From the NCBI RefSeq assembly GCF_019175385.1, contig NC_083341.1, forward strand, positions 24,746,203 to 24,810,202: a DNA stretch of 64,000 nt, given 5' to 3'. Below the pieces are notes generated by a model. It was not told the origin of the DNA, ran no database searches, and saw only the letters and a list, made by a program, of their open reading frames with translations. Made by a program: the position numbers and the translations under genes. This document shows positions 1 to 9,792 of this stretch, piece by piece. Position 1 is the stretch's first letter. Every line of letters starts with the position of its first letter. This DNA is from Lycium barbarum. Lineage: Eukaryota; Streptophyta; Magnoliopsida; Solanales; Solanaceae.

Positions 1-3000
1 GGAATCCATTTTGAAACAAAAGGCTCAAGTTGACTGGTTTGAGCAAGAAGATAGTAACTCCAGGTATTTTCACAGCCTTATAAGAGATAGAAGAAACCGA
101 ATGAAATTGCATAGAATAAAGAACAACAAAGGCAGGTGGATTCAAGGTGACGAGAAAATCTCAAGGGCTGCAATCAGGCACTTTGAAAAATTATTCAACC
201 TGCAACAGAACAAGACCAACATGGACCTCCTGGATTGCATTCCTGGTATAGTATCACAAGCTGAAAACAACATGCTGACATCCATTCCTTCTGAAAGCGA
301 GGTTAAAAATGCTGTCTTTAATATGAGTCCGGTAAGTTCAGCGGGGCCAGATGGTTATAATGACACATTTTACCAAAAGTGTTGGGATATCATTAAGGTG
401 GATGTCACGGCTATGGTCCAGGATTTCTTCATCGGTAAAAAGCTTACTAAGTATTATACTCATACCTGCTTAGCTTTAATTCCTAAAGTTTCCTCACCTT
501 CTACTTTTTCTGATCTAAGACCAATCAGTCTTAGTAATTTTTCAAACAAAATTATTTCTAAAATCATCTCAGTTAGATTAAATCCTTTGCTTTCAACTTT
601 AATTTCTAAAAATCAAAGTGGTTTTGTAAAAGGAAGATCTATCACTGAAAATGTCCTATTAGCTCAAGAAATTGTTCAAGGAGTTAAACAGGATAATATT
701 GGGGGCAACATGATTATCAAACTTGACATGGCTAAAGCTTACGATAGATTAGCTTGGCCTTTTCTTATGACTGTTCTTACGAAATTTGGTTTCTGTGATG
801 GTTTCACTAACATGATTTTCAGGTTGATATCTGGAGTATGGTACTCCATTATCATTAATGGAACCAGAAGAGGATTCTTCACTTCAACTCAAGGATTGAA
901 GCAAGGAGGTCCTTTATCTCCCTCTCTGTTTATCCTAGACGCAGAAGTGTTGACAAGACAACTCAATAATCTCTACAACAATAGCAGATTCACTCCTTTC
1001 TCTATGAACAAGAAGGGACTGCAAATCAATCACCTTGCCTATGCAGATGATATAGTTATCTTCTGTGGAGGAAAAACTAGATCCATCAAAGCAGTTATGA
1101 AAGTGATTCAACAATATGAGAAAAGTTCTGGCCAGAAAGTTAATAGGGACAAGAGCTTTTTTGTCACCGCTCCCAAAACGGCCAACTACAGGATCAATAG
1201 AATGAGACGGGCTACTGGATTTCTGGAAAAGCAATTTCCTTTTAACTACTTAGGCTGTCCTATTTATATTGGTTGTAGGAAAATTGAATATTTCGACGGT
1301 CTTGTAACGAAGATTGTTAATAGGTTAAGTGGTTGGCATGGAAAATTACTTTCTTACGGAGGAAAACTAACTCTTATTAAACATGTTTTGCAGGCTATTC
1401 CAGTATACACACTTGCTGCTATGGACCCTCCAAAAGCAACTTTCAAGCTTATAGAAAAACATCTACAAAGATTTTTCTGGGGTTCAACATCTGAAAAAAC
1501 CAAACACCATTGGAGCTCTTGGGAGAACCTGTGCAAAACCAAAGAGAAAGGTGGTATTGGGATTAAAAGATTACATGAGATCAGTGATACCTTTGCCACC
1601 AAAAGATGGTGGAATTTCAGAACCAGTCAATCCACATGGGCTAAATTCCTGTATTTTAAGTATTGTTCTACTATACATCCAGTTGCTAGGAAAAGAGCAT
1701 ATGGACAGTCCCATACTTGGAGGAAAATGATGAACATCAAACTTCAAGTAGAGGACAACATTGTCTGGAAAATCAACAATGGAGAATGTAATTTTTGGTG
1801 GGAAAACTGGATGGGAAATGGAGCTTTAGCTCTTCAATGGCCCAATGCTCCTAAATCCAAAAAGATCACCGTGAAGAATTTCCTAGAAGGAAATACTTGG
1901 AACGAGAGGAAACTTGGTACTTTGCTACCTGATAACATTGTCAGGAAAATTCTTAATATCTCCGTGGGCAATCCTGATAAACAAGATTATGCAATTTGGA
2001 ATTCTTCCACGAATGGTAATTTCGATAATCATAGTGCTTGGCAGCTAATAAGAGCTAATTTCCCTGCAATGAATTTCATCAATCAGGTTTGGCATAAGAA
2101 AATTCCTTTCAAAATATCCTTTCTTTCGTGGAGGATGTTAAGAAGGAAGCTTCCTTTTGATGATATACTCTGTAAATTTAAAAAACAACATGTTAGTCAA
2201 TTACTACCTACGTGTAAATGTTGCACTAATCCTAACTGCAAAACTTTGGAGCATTTTTTTGTATAGGGACAATTGGCAGTACAGATATGGAATTACTTTG
2301 GAGCTCCTCTAAGCATCAAAGTTACAAATCAAAATCCAAAGAGCAATTTGCAGACTTGGTGGAAGATGAGAGCTATCAATGGCATCCACAAAATGATACT
2401 TAAAATCACTCCAATTGTAATCTGCTGGGCGCTATGGAAAAGCTTATGCTCCTACAAATATGGGGATCAGCGTAAACCTATCCAAAGCAAAAAATATTTT
2501 TTCAGATTAACTGGACCTTGCAAAGGGCAATGGCCTGTGCTTTTCCAAAGATCAAGTTTCCTCCTCCATGGACACAACTATGCAGTGCAGTGGAAAGTAT
2601 GAAGCTAAAAATTATTTGCAAGTCAGTTCTATGGAAGAAACCAGAGCCTGGATGGGTCAAGATCAATACCGATGGAAGTTTTTTTGCCCAAAGTGGAAAA
2701 GCGGGAATATGAGGGGTAATCAGGGATTATCTTGGCTCCTTAATTATCGCCTTCTCCGCCCCATCGAGATGCGAAAGCAATAACTTGGCAGAAGCCAGTG
2801 CTGCATTATTTGGTGTACAATGGTGCATGGAAAATGGTTTCAATCAGTTCCTCTTTGAACTTGATTCTCTTCTGATTGTTAATATGATCGAACAGAACAA
2901 CCTCAGAAATTCCAAACTCAGAGAGACTCTAAGCTCTCTACATACTCTACTGAATCATGCTAACTTCCAGGTCACACATTGTTTTAGAGAGGCCAATCAG

Positions 3001-3323
3001 GTGGCGGATGGCCTAGCTAAACATGGTGCAAATATGAACGAACCTATGCTACTGACTGACCATAGATTTTTGCCTAGAATCATTCGTGGTGCTTACCACT
3101 TGGATGCTTGTCAGTTGCCTAGTTTGAGAATAAGAAATGACAAAGCTAACTTCTTTGTCAGTTGATCATGTATTTTGATTCTAGTTTAAGGGAATATTTC
3201 ATCCTGATCACTATGTAATTTCCCTTAAACTGATTAGAGGTCAGGCCAAGCCCCCCTCTTTTTTGTAAGCTCTCTTCAGTGAAATATCAGGCACATGGGC
3301 CCTTTGTGATTAAAAAAAAAAAA
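1..3323 (+). mobile_element. LINE A: non-LTR retrotransposon, left part outside the window
   Basis: The stretch carries the second half of a plant L1-type LINE ORF2 (reverse transcriptase, zf-RVT region, RNase H), a short 3' untranslated part, and a terminal poly(A) of 12 bases at 3312-3323. The endonuclease part and the 5' end lie beyond the left edge, so no target-site duplication can be checked. The sequence right after the poly(A) belongs to another LINE (see 3324-5548), so this copy probably inserted into that older one. Known: RNase H-bearing L1 LINEs are common in plant genomes. Confidence 0.88.
11..3165 (+). pseudogene. LINE ORF2: reverse transcriptase, zf-RVT and RNase H, disabled
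   Basis: The product would copy the LINE RNA at the nick in target DNA. Open frame 11-2266 (751 residues visible) shows in order AGPDGY near residue 112, the LDMAKAYDR motif with a catalytic Asp near 240, GLKQGGPLSPSLF near 297, the active-site box YADDIVIF near 343, and a zinc-binding zf-RVT-like region with CKCC and a following LEHFF. An in-frame TAG at 2264-2266 interrupts it; the same frame resumes (GQLAVQIWNYFG). A frameshift lies near 2500-2520, and an in-frame TGA at 2710-2712 falls where a Gly is expected. The RNase H part keeps its acidic residues: INTDGS, AEASAA, ELDS and VADGLA. The reading frame ends at 3165. With two stops and one frameshift the copy cannot make a full product, though the catalytic residues are intact, so decay looks fairly recent. 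Confidence 0.88.
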
Positions 3324-3354
3324 CATCGTGGGAGAACCACACGGAAATGGAGAT

Positions 3355-4428
3355 GGCAAAAGTCATAGATAGCCCCCTAAACTTTACCACAATTTTCTCT
3401 GGGCTACCTAAACCGAGGGTTGTACCTATTAGGTACCTAAACCAATCTAAATTTGATCCTATTGGGGTACATTTTTCACAATAATCAGCAAAATTAAGAG
3501 AGTGTATTACACTCTCCATGACGTGGTAAATTTGTCCAATGAAAACGTGACACGTGGCGGTAAGGTCCATCATAATAATTAAAAAATAAATTATACACCC
3601 CCTCCCCCAATTTTCATCTCCTTCATCCCCCCCCCAGCTGGCCGCCGCTCCCCTACCACCGACCGCCGCACCACCGCCCCGACCGCCGTCTCCCCACCCC
3701 ACCAATAATTTATTTTCCTTTTCTTCTCTTATTTAGGTCTATCAATGTCTTTACAAAATCCACCAACCTTTAATGAAAGGTGAGATAAAAAAAGAGTCAT
3801 AGTAATGGTGAATCTCCATTTTTTTCGGTGAACAAGTCATAATAATGGTGAATCCCCATTTTTTCCGGTGAACGAGTCATAATAATGGTGAATCCCCATT
3901 TTTTCCGGTGAACAAGATGGTAATGCTATTTTTCAGATCTAAAAAGGACAAAAAAATGGTGGTAAAAAATAACATCCAATTCAAAAATTAATTTTATATA
4001 AATAATTAAAATAAATGAAGTGTTATAATGAAGAAGAAGAAGAGAAAAAAAAAAGGAAGATGGAGAAGAGAAGAGAGAAACGTACAGTGCATAAAAGAAA
4101 AGGAAGAAGATGGAGAAGAGAAGAGAACAACGTACAGTGGGATGGGGTCAGGGGACAAGACAGGCGGTTGGGGGGGGGGGGAGGTGGGTTACTTTTTTAT
4201 TAATTTATCTATTAAATTTTATTTAAAAGAAATAAAATTTTAACCAAAAAAAAAAATTAAGGATGAAAGGGCTGTCACGAGCCCAACAAAAAGTGTAATC
4301 AATTGCTGCGCCACGTAAGCGCCACATAGGCAAAAGGTACCCACTAAGTACCCAATAGGTACAACCCTCGGTTTAGGTAGCCCAAAAAAAATGTGGCAAA
4401 GTTTAGGGGGCTATTTATGACTTTTGCC
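3355..4428. mobile_element. Mutator-type non-autonomous TIR element (1074 bp)
   Basis: Both ends carry long terminal inverted repeats starting GGCAAAAGTCATA and running for about 90 bases (3355 to about 3450 and about 4335 to 4428), with a few mismatches. A perfect 9-bp target-site duplication, AATGGAGAT, sits at 3346-3354 and 4429-4437. A 9-bp duplication and long TIRs are the hallmarks of Mutator-like elements. The inside has no transposase. It holds three copies of a roughly 43-base repeat (about 3800-3930, core GTGAATCCCCATTTT), two copies of a purine-rich repeat (about 4050-4137) and a short poly-G run near 4171. Confidence 0.85.
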
Positions 4429-4437
4429 AATGGAGAT

Positions 4438-4757
4438 CCAAGTTCCACTACTTGGTCTAAAAATGGCTTAGAACCATATCACATGATTCCTTTGGAAGTC
4501 CACAGTGACTCCACCGAGGTAAGAAACCTCCTTCACACCCCTTCCTCCCCTTTTAATGACTTGATTTTTCATTGCAGGTTATGGCTGAGGAAATTGCAGA
4601 ATCCAATGATCCGCCACAACTTTAAGGAAGGAAATCAAGTGGCACATGTCCCGGCGCAACAAGCAAAGTTGGGACCCCAAGTTTCTTTTCAGTCTATGTT
4701 AATGTCTACTCCTCCTGTATTTGTAATGCAAGAACTAAATAATGATGTGTTAAGTAC
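4438..4757 (+). pseudogene. RNase H tail of LINE B
   Basis: The translated stretch contains LEVHSDSTEV and later HNFKEGNQVAHVPA, which match the third and fourth conserved blocks of plant LINE RNase H domains (typically EVESDS and REANQVADxLA). In the last block a His stands where the catalytic Asp is usual. The stop codon TAG at 4759-4761 is created by the junction with the inserted MITE. The apparent upstream start lies inside the inverted repeat of the Mutator-type element and is not a real start. Confidence 0.6.
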
Positions 4758-4760
4758 TTA

Positions 4761-5395
4761 GGGGTCGTTTGGTTGCTAGTTAGGATTATGCGGGTATTAG
4801 CAATGTAAGTATTAGTAACGTAGGTATTAGTTATGCATATATTAGTAATGCAGGAGTACTAGTTATGCAGGGTTTAGTTATGCATAGATTATTTCTTTGA
4901 ATGTTAGTTTGTTATATTAAAAGTTAATAAATATTATATACTTTTTAAAATTAAGATATTTGTTTACAATTAAAATTAATTTTTTTTTACAAAATATTAA
5001 AATATTATACTAAAATATATAAAAAATATTGTTTAAAAACGGAAAGTATTTAAGTTCCGGGGGGGGGGGGGGGGGTTGATAAGGGTAATATTGTCATTTC
5101 AACTTTTTATTCATGTATTAGTTATTCCATCTTCTACCCCGCATAAAATAATACATAGATTCCCTCATAACTTATACATGTATTAGTTATGCGGGTTTCT
5201 AAATTACAAACCAAATGTCGGACTAATTTTATACATGAATAACTTACTTCCTAACTAGCTATCAAACGATAAATAAGTATGCATAAATTAATACATGAAT
5301 AAGGTGTCTCTTTACTAGCTACCAAATATAGTATAAGTTAATGCAGAAACTAATACATGAATAACTTGACTCTTGTCCAGCTACCAAACGACCCC
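4761..5395. mobile_element. Tourist/PIF-Harbinger-like MITE (635 bp)
   Basis: The ends GGGGTCGTTTGGT and ACCAAACGACCCC are inverted repeats, and the element is flanked on both sides by TTA (4758-4760 and 5396-5398), the trinucleotide target typical of PIF/Harbinger elements. The inside is built from variants of ATTAGTTATGCA and ATACATGAATAA, and includes a poly-G run near 5060-5076. It has no coding capacity. It sits in the untranslated 3' part of LINE B. Confidence 0.82.
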
Positions 5396-5548
5396 TTATG
5401 TTACTAGGAAAGTATCTACTACTACTTGTCGTCATCTAGCTAAGTTAGGAAATCGTAGTGCTATCAACTCTGATGTAATGGTGAATACGGCAGTTATGCC
5501 GTAATTATAAATAATTAAAGTCTTCATTATCAAAAAAAAAAAAAAAAC

Positions 5549-6130
5549 TTTTAACTTTTAAAACTTAAGTTTTCAAAATTTAACGTAATCTATATCCAAA
5601 CCCCTACTAAAAGTTTAATGTAGGACAAAAGTAAGCGATTTGAATAAGTAGTATTTTCCTCTCCAAAATAAGGGAAAGAACAAGAAAGCTTTTTCCCAAT
5701 TTACAGACCAGTAGGACCTAATGAGGCAGCAGCCTTTATCACACTTTTAGGCAGAGTAGTTTCTTGGCAATTGTCTTGGGGTGATTGGGGAATCACTTTC
5801 TCTGATTGGGACCTTATTAACATTAACAATGCCTGTGAGAAAGTACTGTCATATATTTTAAGTGATTAATTCGTCTATATAATAACCGCTTAAAAATATG
5901 CATAAAATTTTACTAAAATTTGAGTTGATGTGTCTAATAGGAACATTTTAAATGTGTTCGGGAGGAAAATATTATTTGGAAACAATTTTTGGTCAAATTT
6001 TTTTAAAAATAATTTTTCTAGAAAGAAAACAAGTTTCTTAAAAATGAGAAAAATGATTTTTCAAGTGGAAGTAGAAAAAACAAGTTCTACAAAGTGATAT
6101 TCCATATTGATTGTGTCCTGTCATCCTCCA
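5549..6130. repeat. Upstream duplicated segment, copy 1
   Basis: This AT-rich segment is repeated in the same orientation at 8335-8905. Shared blocks include GCGATTTGAATAAGTAGTAT, CTCTCCAAAATA, AAGCTTTTTCCCAATTT, AATCACTTTCTCTGATTGG and CATCCTCCAACAA, in the same order. No ORF is present. It starts right after the LINE B poly(A). Confidence 0.75.
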
Positions 6131-8334
6131 ACAATATAAAATTATTCTCATGTCATTGCTCGACGAATTTTGGATGAAAAATTAAATTCTCTACAAGTTA
6201 AAATCATTCAAGCATTTCTATAAAAGTTCAAGCATTTCAAGATCAAGAATAAGCAGATTTACTGACTGGCAAGGATCTAATGGATCTAAGTGCTGAATCC
6301 ATGTCAAAAATAAATCGTAATATTCTAAGTGGCAAGGATGTGATGGATCTAAGTGCAATATAACCATCAAGGATGTGATGATTGTATACTTGTAATACAA
6401 ATGCTACTCTTCAAAAATACTTTTTCAAAAATCATTTTTGCAAATTTTTTTAAAAAAAAGTAAATTTTGAAAGTTTGACCAAACGAGCTACACGTGAAGT
6501 CCCCAATTGTAAGTTGGAGCTCCTTTAATGACAAGAGAAAATATAAAGGATCTTACTATCACTACTATATATAAGGGAGTATACCCATTTTGTATAGTCC
6601 TCACATGAATTTTTAGGTCTCATTTTACTCCTACTTAAAGTTTTTATTACTTTTTAAATCCTCAAATATTTTTGTAAATTTTGAGAACTTTAAAGGCTTT
6701 TTTCATGCTGCTAAAATGATGATGTCATGAAAAAGATTATAGAGGCTCCACAAATCATACTCATACATATTTGAGTCCTTTATGTTGAAATATTATTAAT
6801 TTTTTCCTTAAAATTTATTATAGACATGTAAAGAATTATACTGTCATTCAAAATTCTATCTTAATATAGGCTTAATTATTGAAATTCTTATAATATTATT
6901 ATTGATGTTAATTATCATTTATCATTTGCTATTTTAAAATTTTAGTCGTCCGATTAAACATAGTGTATTTATTTTCTCCGATAATTTTGTGTCGTATATG
7001 CTGACAAACATACTTAACTAACAAAGATCTCATTTCAAGAAGGATTAAGCTTTAAACTAAAAGAATAAACACAAATATTTTATATCATTATTATATACTT
7101 TAAAATTTTATCAAAAATGTAAATTATTATTCTTCTGTCTTAATCAACAAATGATTTTCAAAGTACGGTAGTTATTTAATCAAATTTTACATGCGCACAC
7201 TTTTAACATAAAATTTATCTAATAAATTACTATATTAAAAGAGGAACTATAAATATTATAATTAAATATATTCTGAAAATATTTGAAGATATACTGTACT
7301 TAAAGAAAATATAATTCAATCTCCAAACAGTAATAATACTAGACAATTGCAAGAAGTATATTTTTTTACTTTTTTCTTTAATATTAAAATATTTTACAAA
7401 ATATCAGATAATAAATATTTTTAATTTAAGACAAAATAGTTAAGTTTAACATGAAAAAGTTATTACAATGTAGATTTCATAAATTAGTTCATTAAATTAA
7501 GAAAAAGGAAAAATTGTTATTTTTTTAACATGTATCTTTTGGAAGGAAAATGAAAGCTTAAAGTAAGAACAACTTGATTTTATTACAATTCAGTTTTTTT
7601 TTTTGTGGTTTAATTTGAAAGGAACATCTACAAATGTATCTTGCAGTATTAAGGTTTTTTAATTATTTAGATTCATTTATAAGTTAACTTTATTGATATC
7701 ATCATACACCTATATTTTCGCATTAATTACTTTTTGACATTAATTGGATACTATAATATCTTTTAGTAAAAAATAAGTTAGCCAATATGGGTTCCATTCG
7801 AAAAAAAATGAGATTAATTTAACATAGAAAAAGCTCGATTTGGATCATTAGAGATTTTACTCTTAAAAAAATTCAGTAAAATAGAAATTAGAAAGAGCTT
7901 TAAATTGTTTGATTTTTTTTTTTTAAAGTTATATACAAATTAAGAAAATATTTTCTTTTAACTTTCAAGTACGTTTTTGTACTTTAATAATTGAGAAGTC
8001 TTTCGAAAGTGTCAAACTGGTGTTACAAAAAACAAAGGAGCAAGAGCAGAAAAAAATAAAAAAGTACCAATTTAATTTAACGTCAGCACGGGCCAAATGA
8101 CACTAGTACTAATTATAAGGATATGAATATACCTAGCCGTGTTATGAAATAGAAATCATTTTGTTTTTGTCAAAATATTTTTTGGTTATACTGGAATGAT
8201 TGTTTGATTAATTTTTGAAGATAGACTTTTTCAAATTTGAAAAATTAACTTTACAAATTTTCAAGTCATTTTTTTCTCACCCGCAATTATTATTTTTTCC
8301 AAATGAAATAGGAGTACTGGTTCAAACAAAACTT
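6131..8334. other. AT-rich intergenic sequence without a gene
   Basis: No supported coding region is visible. Near 6250-6380 the phrase GGATCTAAGTGC recurs twice, together with variants of GGCAAGGATGTGATG, forming a small degenerate direct repeat. The rest is simple AT-rich spacer with many poly-A and poly-T runs. Confidence 0.5.
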
Positions 8335-8905
8335 CAACTTTAACTTTAAAAACTTAATTTTTCAAAATTTAATTAAATCTATATCAAAACGCCTACTAAA
8401 AGTTTAATGAGAGGACAAAAGCAAGCGATTTGAATAAGTAGTATTTTCCTCTCCAAAATAGGGAAAGAACAGGAAAGCTTTTTCCCAATTTAAAAACCAT
8501 TGGGACACTTATGATATGAGACAGGAGTAGGGTAGTTTCGAGGAAAATGTCTTGGAGTGATTGGGAATCACTTTCTCTGATTGGACTTTATTAATTAAGA
8601 TTAATGCCTGTACGAAAGAGCGTCATATATTTTAAGTTATCTCATTATATAATGGACATTTGAAAATATACGTAAAAATTTATTCAAAATTTGAGTTTAA
8701 TGTGTCTAATAGGAATAGTTTCGGTGTAATGGGGATTTTTTAAATTTGTCATGTTTGATTGATCAATTTTTTTGGAATATATTCTTTTTAGAAAAACAAG
8801 TTTCTTAAACACAAGGAAAATGACTTCTTTAGTGAAAGTAGAAAAAATAAATTCCTCAAAATGACAATTCTGTATTGACTGTATCTTCTCATCCTCCAAC
8901 AAATC
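8335..8905. repeat. Upstream duplicated segment, copy 2
   Basis: Second copy of the segment at 5549-6130, diverged by substitutions and small indels but collinear over its whole length. The following few hundred bases (8906-9480) are AT-rich spacer in which nothing was recognised. Confidence 0.75.
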
Positions 8906-9479
8906 TCATCTTCACGCCCTAGTCTCGTAAACCCCACCACCCCACACCCTTAAGGAGAAAATGTATTAAGTGGGGACTAATCCGCACTACTCTATGTAAA
9001 TAATTCAACCTTTAACCAATGCACCATTTAGCCTTTTGGAGCATGAGTTCCAGCAAATAATATTATACCAATATTAGAAAATATATACATAAAATATCAA
9101 GTTTTACGGAGAGACCATGAGTTCACGTGCCAAAAAATTAGGACACAAATTCACTCCTGCTACCCTGCCCCACCCCCATAGTATTTCTTTAGATTATATA
9201 CAAATGATTTTAGGATAATATATTTTTGCTTACGTACCAAACACAAAAAAATAAGTACGAAATCCACTTATTTTTTCATGAAAAATATTTTCCATCATTA
9301 CCGAACACACCCTTTATCATGTATTCAGGGCTCTAACAAAATATATCGTAATTCGAATATAATGAAATTTTCTAATAATAATTTTAAGGGCCCTGGGCCT
9401 ATTATAAATGATGAAATTGAACATTTTAGAATATTAGACGACAAATTTGTATAACTTCCCCCCTCCCAAAACGAAGTCT

Positions 9480-9610
9480 TTTTCAGCAATATAAGTACCA
9501 GTAGAAAAGTCATGTGACGACAGGAGCATTAATGACACTTTAAAGCAGAGCTGTTTCCTGGAAAATATGGTGGGGGTGGTTGGAATCACTTTTCCTGACG
9601 ACGATTCTTA
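9480..9610. repeat. Possible third, more diverged copy of the upstream segment
   Basis: Bases here resemble the middle of copies 1 and 2: CAGTAGAAAAGTCA, GACACTTTAAAGCAGAG, GTTTCCTGGAAAAT, then TTGGAATCACTTTTCCTGA. It ends about 180 bases before the RGLG start codon, so it would lie in the RGLG promoter or 5' untranslated region. Confidence 0.45.
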
Positions 9611-9770
9611 AAGCATTTTATGGTTGTACCAATCCAATCCAATGGCTTTCACTTTGTGGTATCCAAAGAATCATATACCTTCCTTTCTTTCCTTATCTCC
9701 TTCAACCACTTAGAAGACCAAGACTTGTGAGTGGTAGTAACATTTTAAATGGCCTCCAAAATTCACTAAA

Positions 9771-9791
9771 ATGAAGAAAAATTTAACATAA
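9771..9791 (+). promoter_or_regulatory. Seven-codon upstream ORF (including stop) ending one base before the RGLG start
   Basis: ATG at 9771 opens a frame of six sense codons and stops with TAA at 9789-9791. The RGLG ATG is at 9793, one base later, in another frame. If the mRNA leader includes this stretch, ribosomes would have to reinitiate or leaky-scan. The transcript start is unknown, and other ATGs occur further upstream. Confidence 0.4.
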
Positions 9792-9792
9792 A

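Larger units (their letters stand above)
3324..5548 (+). mobile_element. LINE B: 3' end of an older LINE, split by two DNA transposons
   Basis: After removing the Mutator-type element (3355-4428 plus one TSD copy) and the MITE (4761-5395 plus one TSD copy), the residue is a LINE 3' end: an RNase H tail, a short untranslated region and a poly(A) of about 15-16 bases near 5534-5548. LINE A ends at 3323, directly against this element. The part 5' of 3324 would lie to the left of LINE A, outside the window. Confidence 0.7.

Noticed and set aside
4015..4243. Lys/Glu/Arg-rich ORFs
   Set aside because: They translate a purine-rich tandem repeat inside the Mutator-type element.
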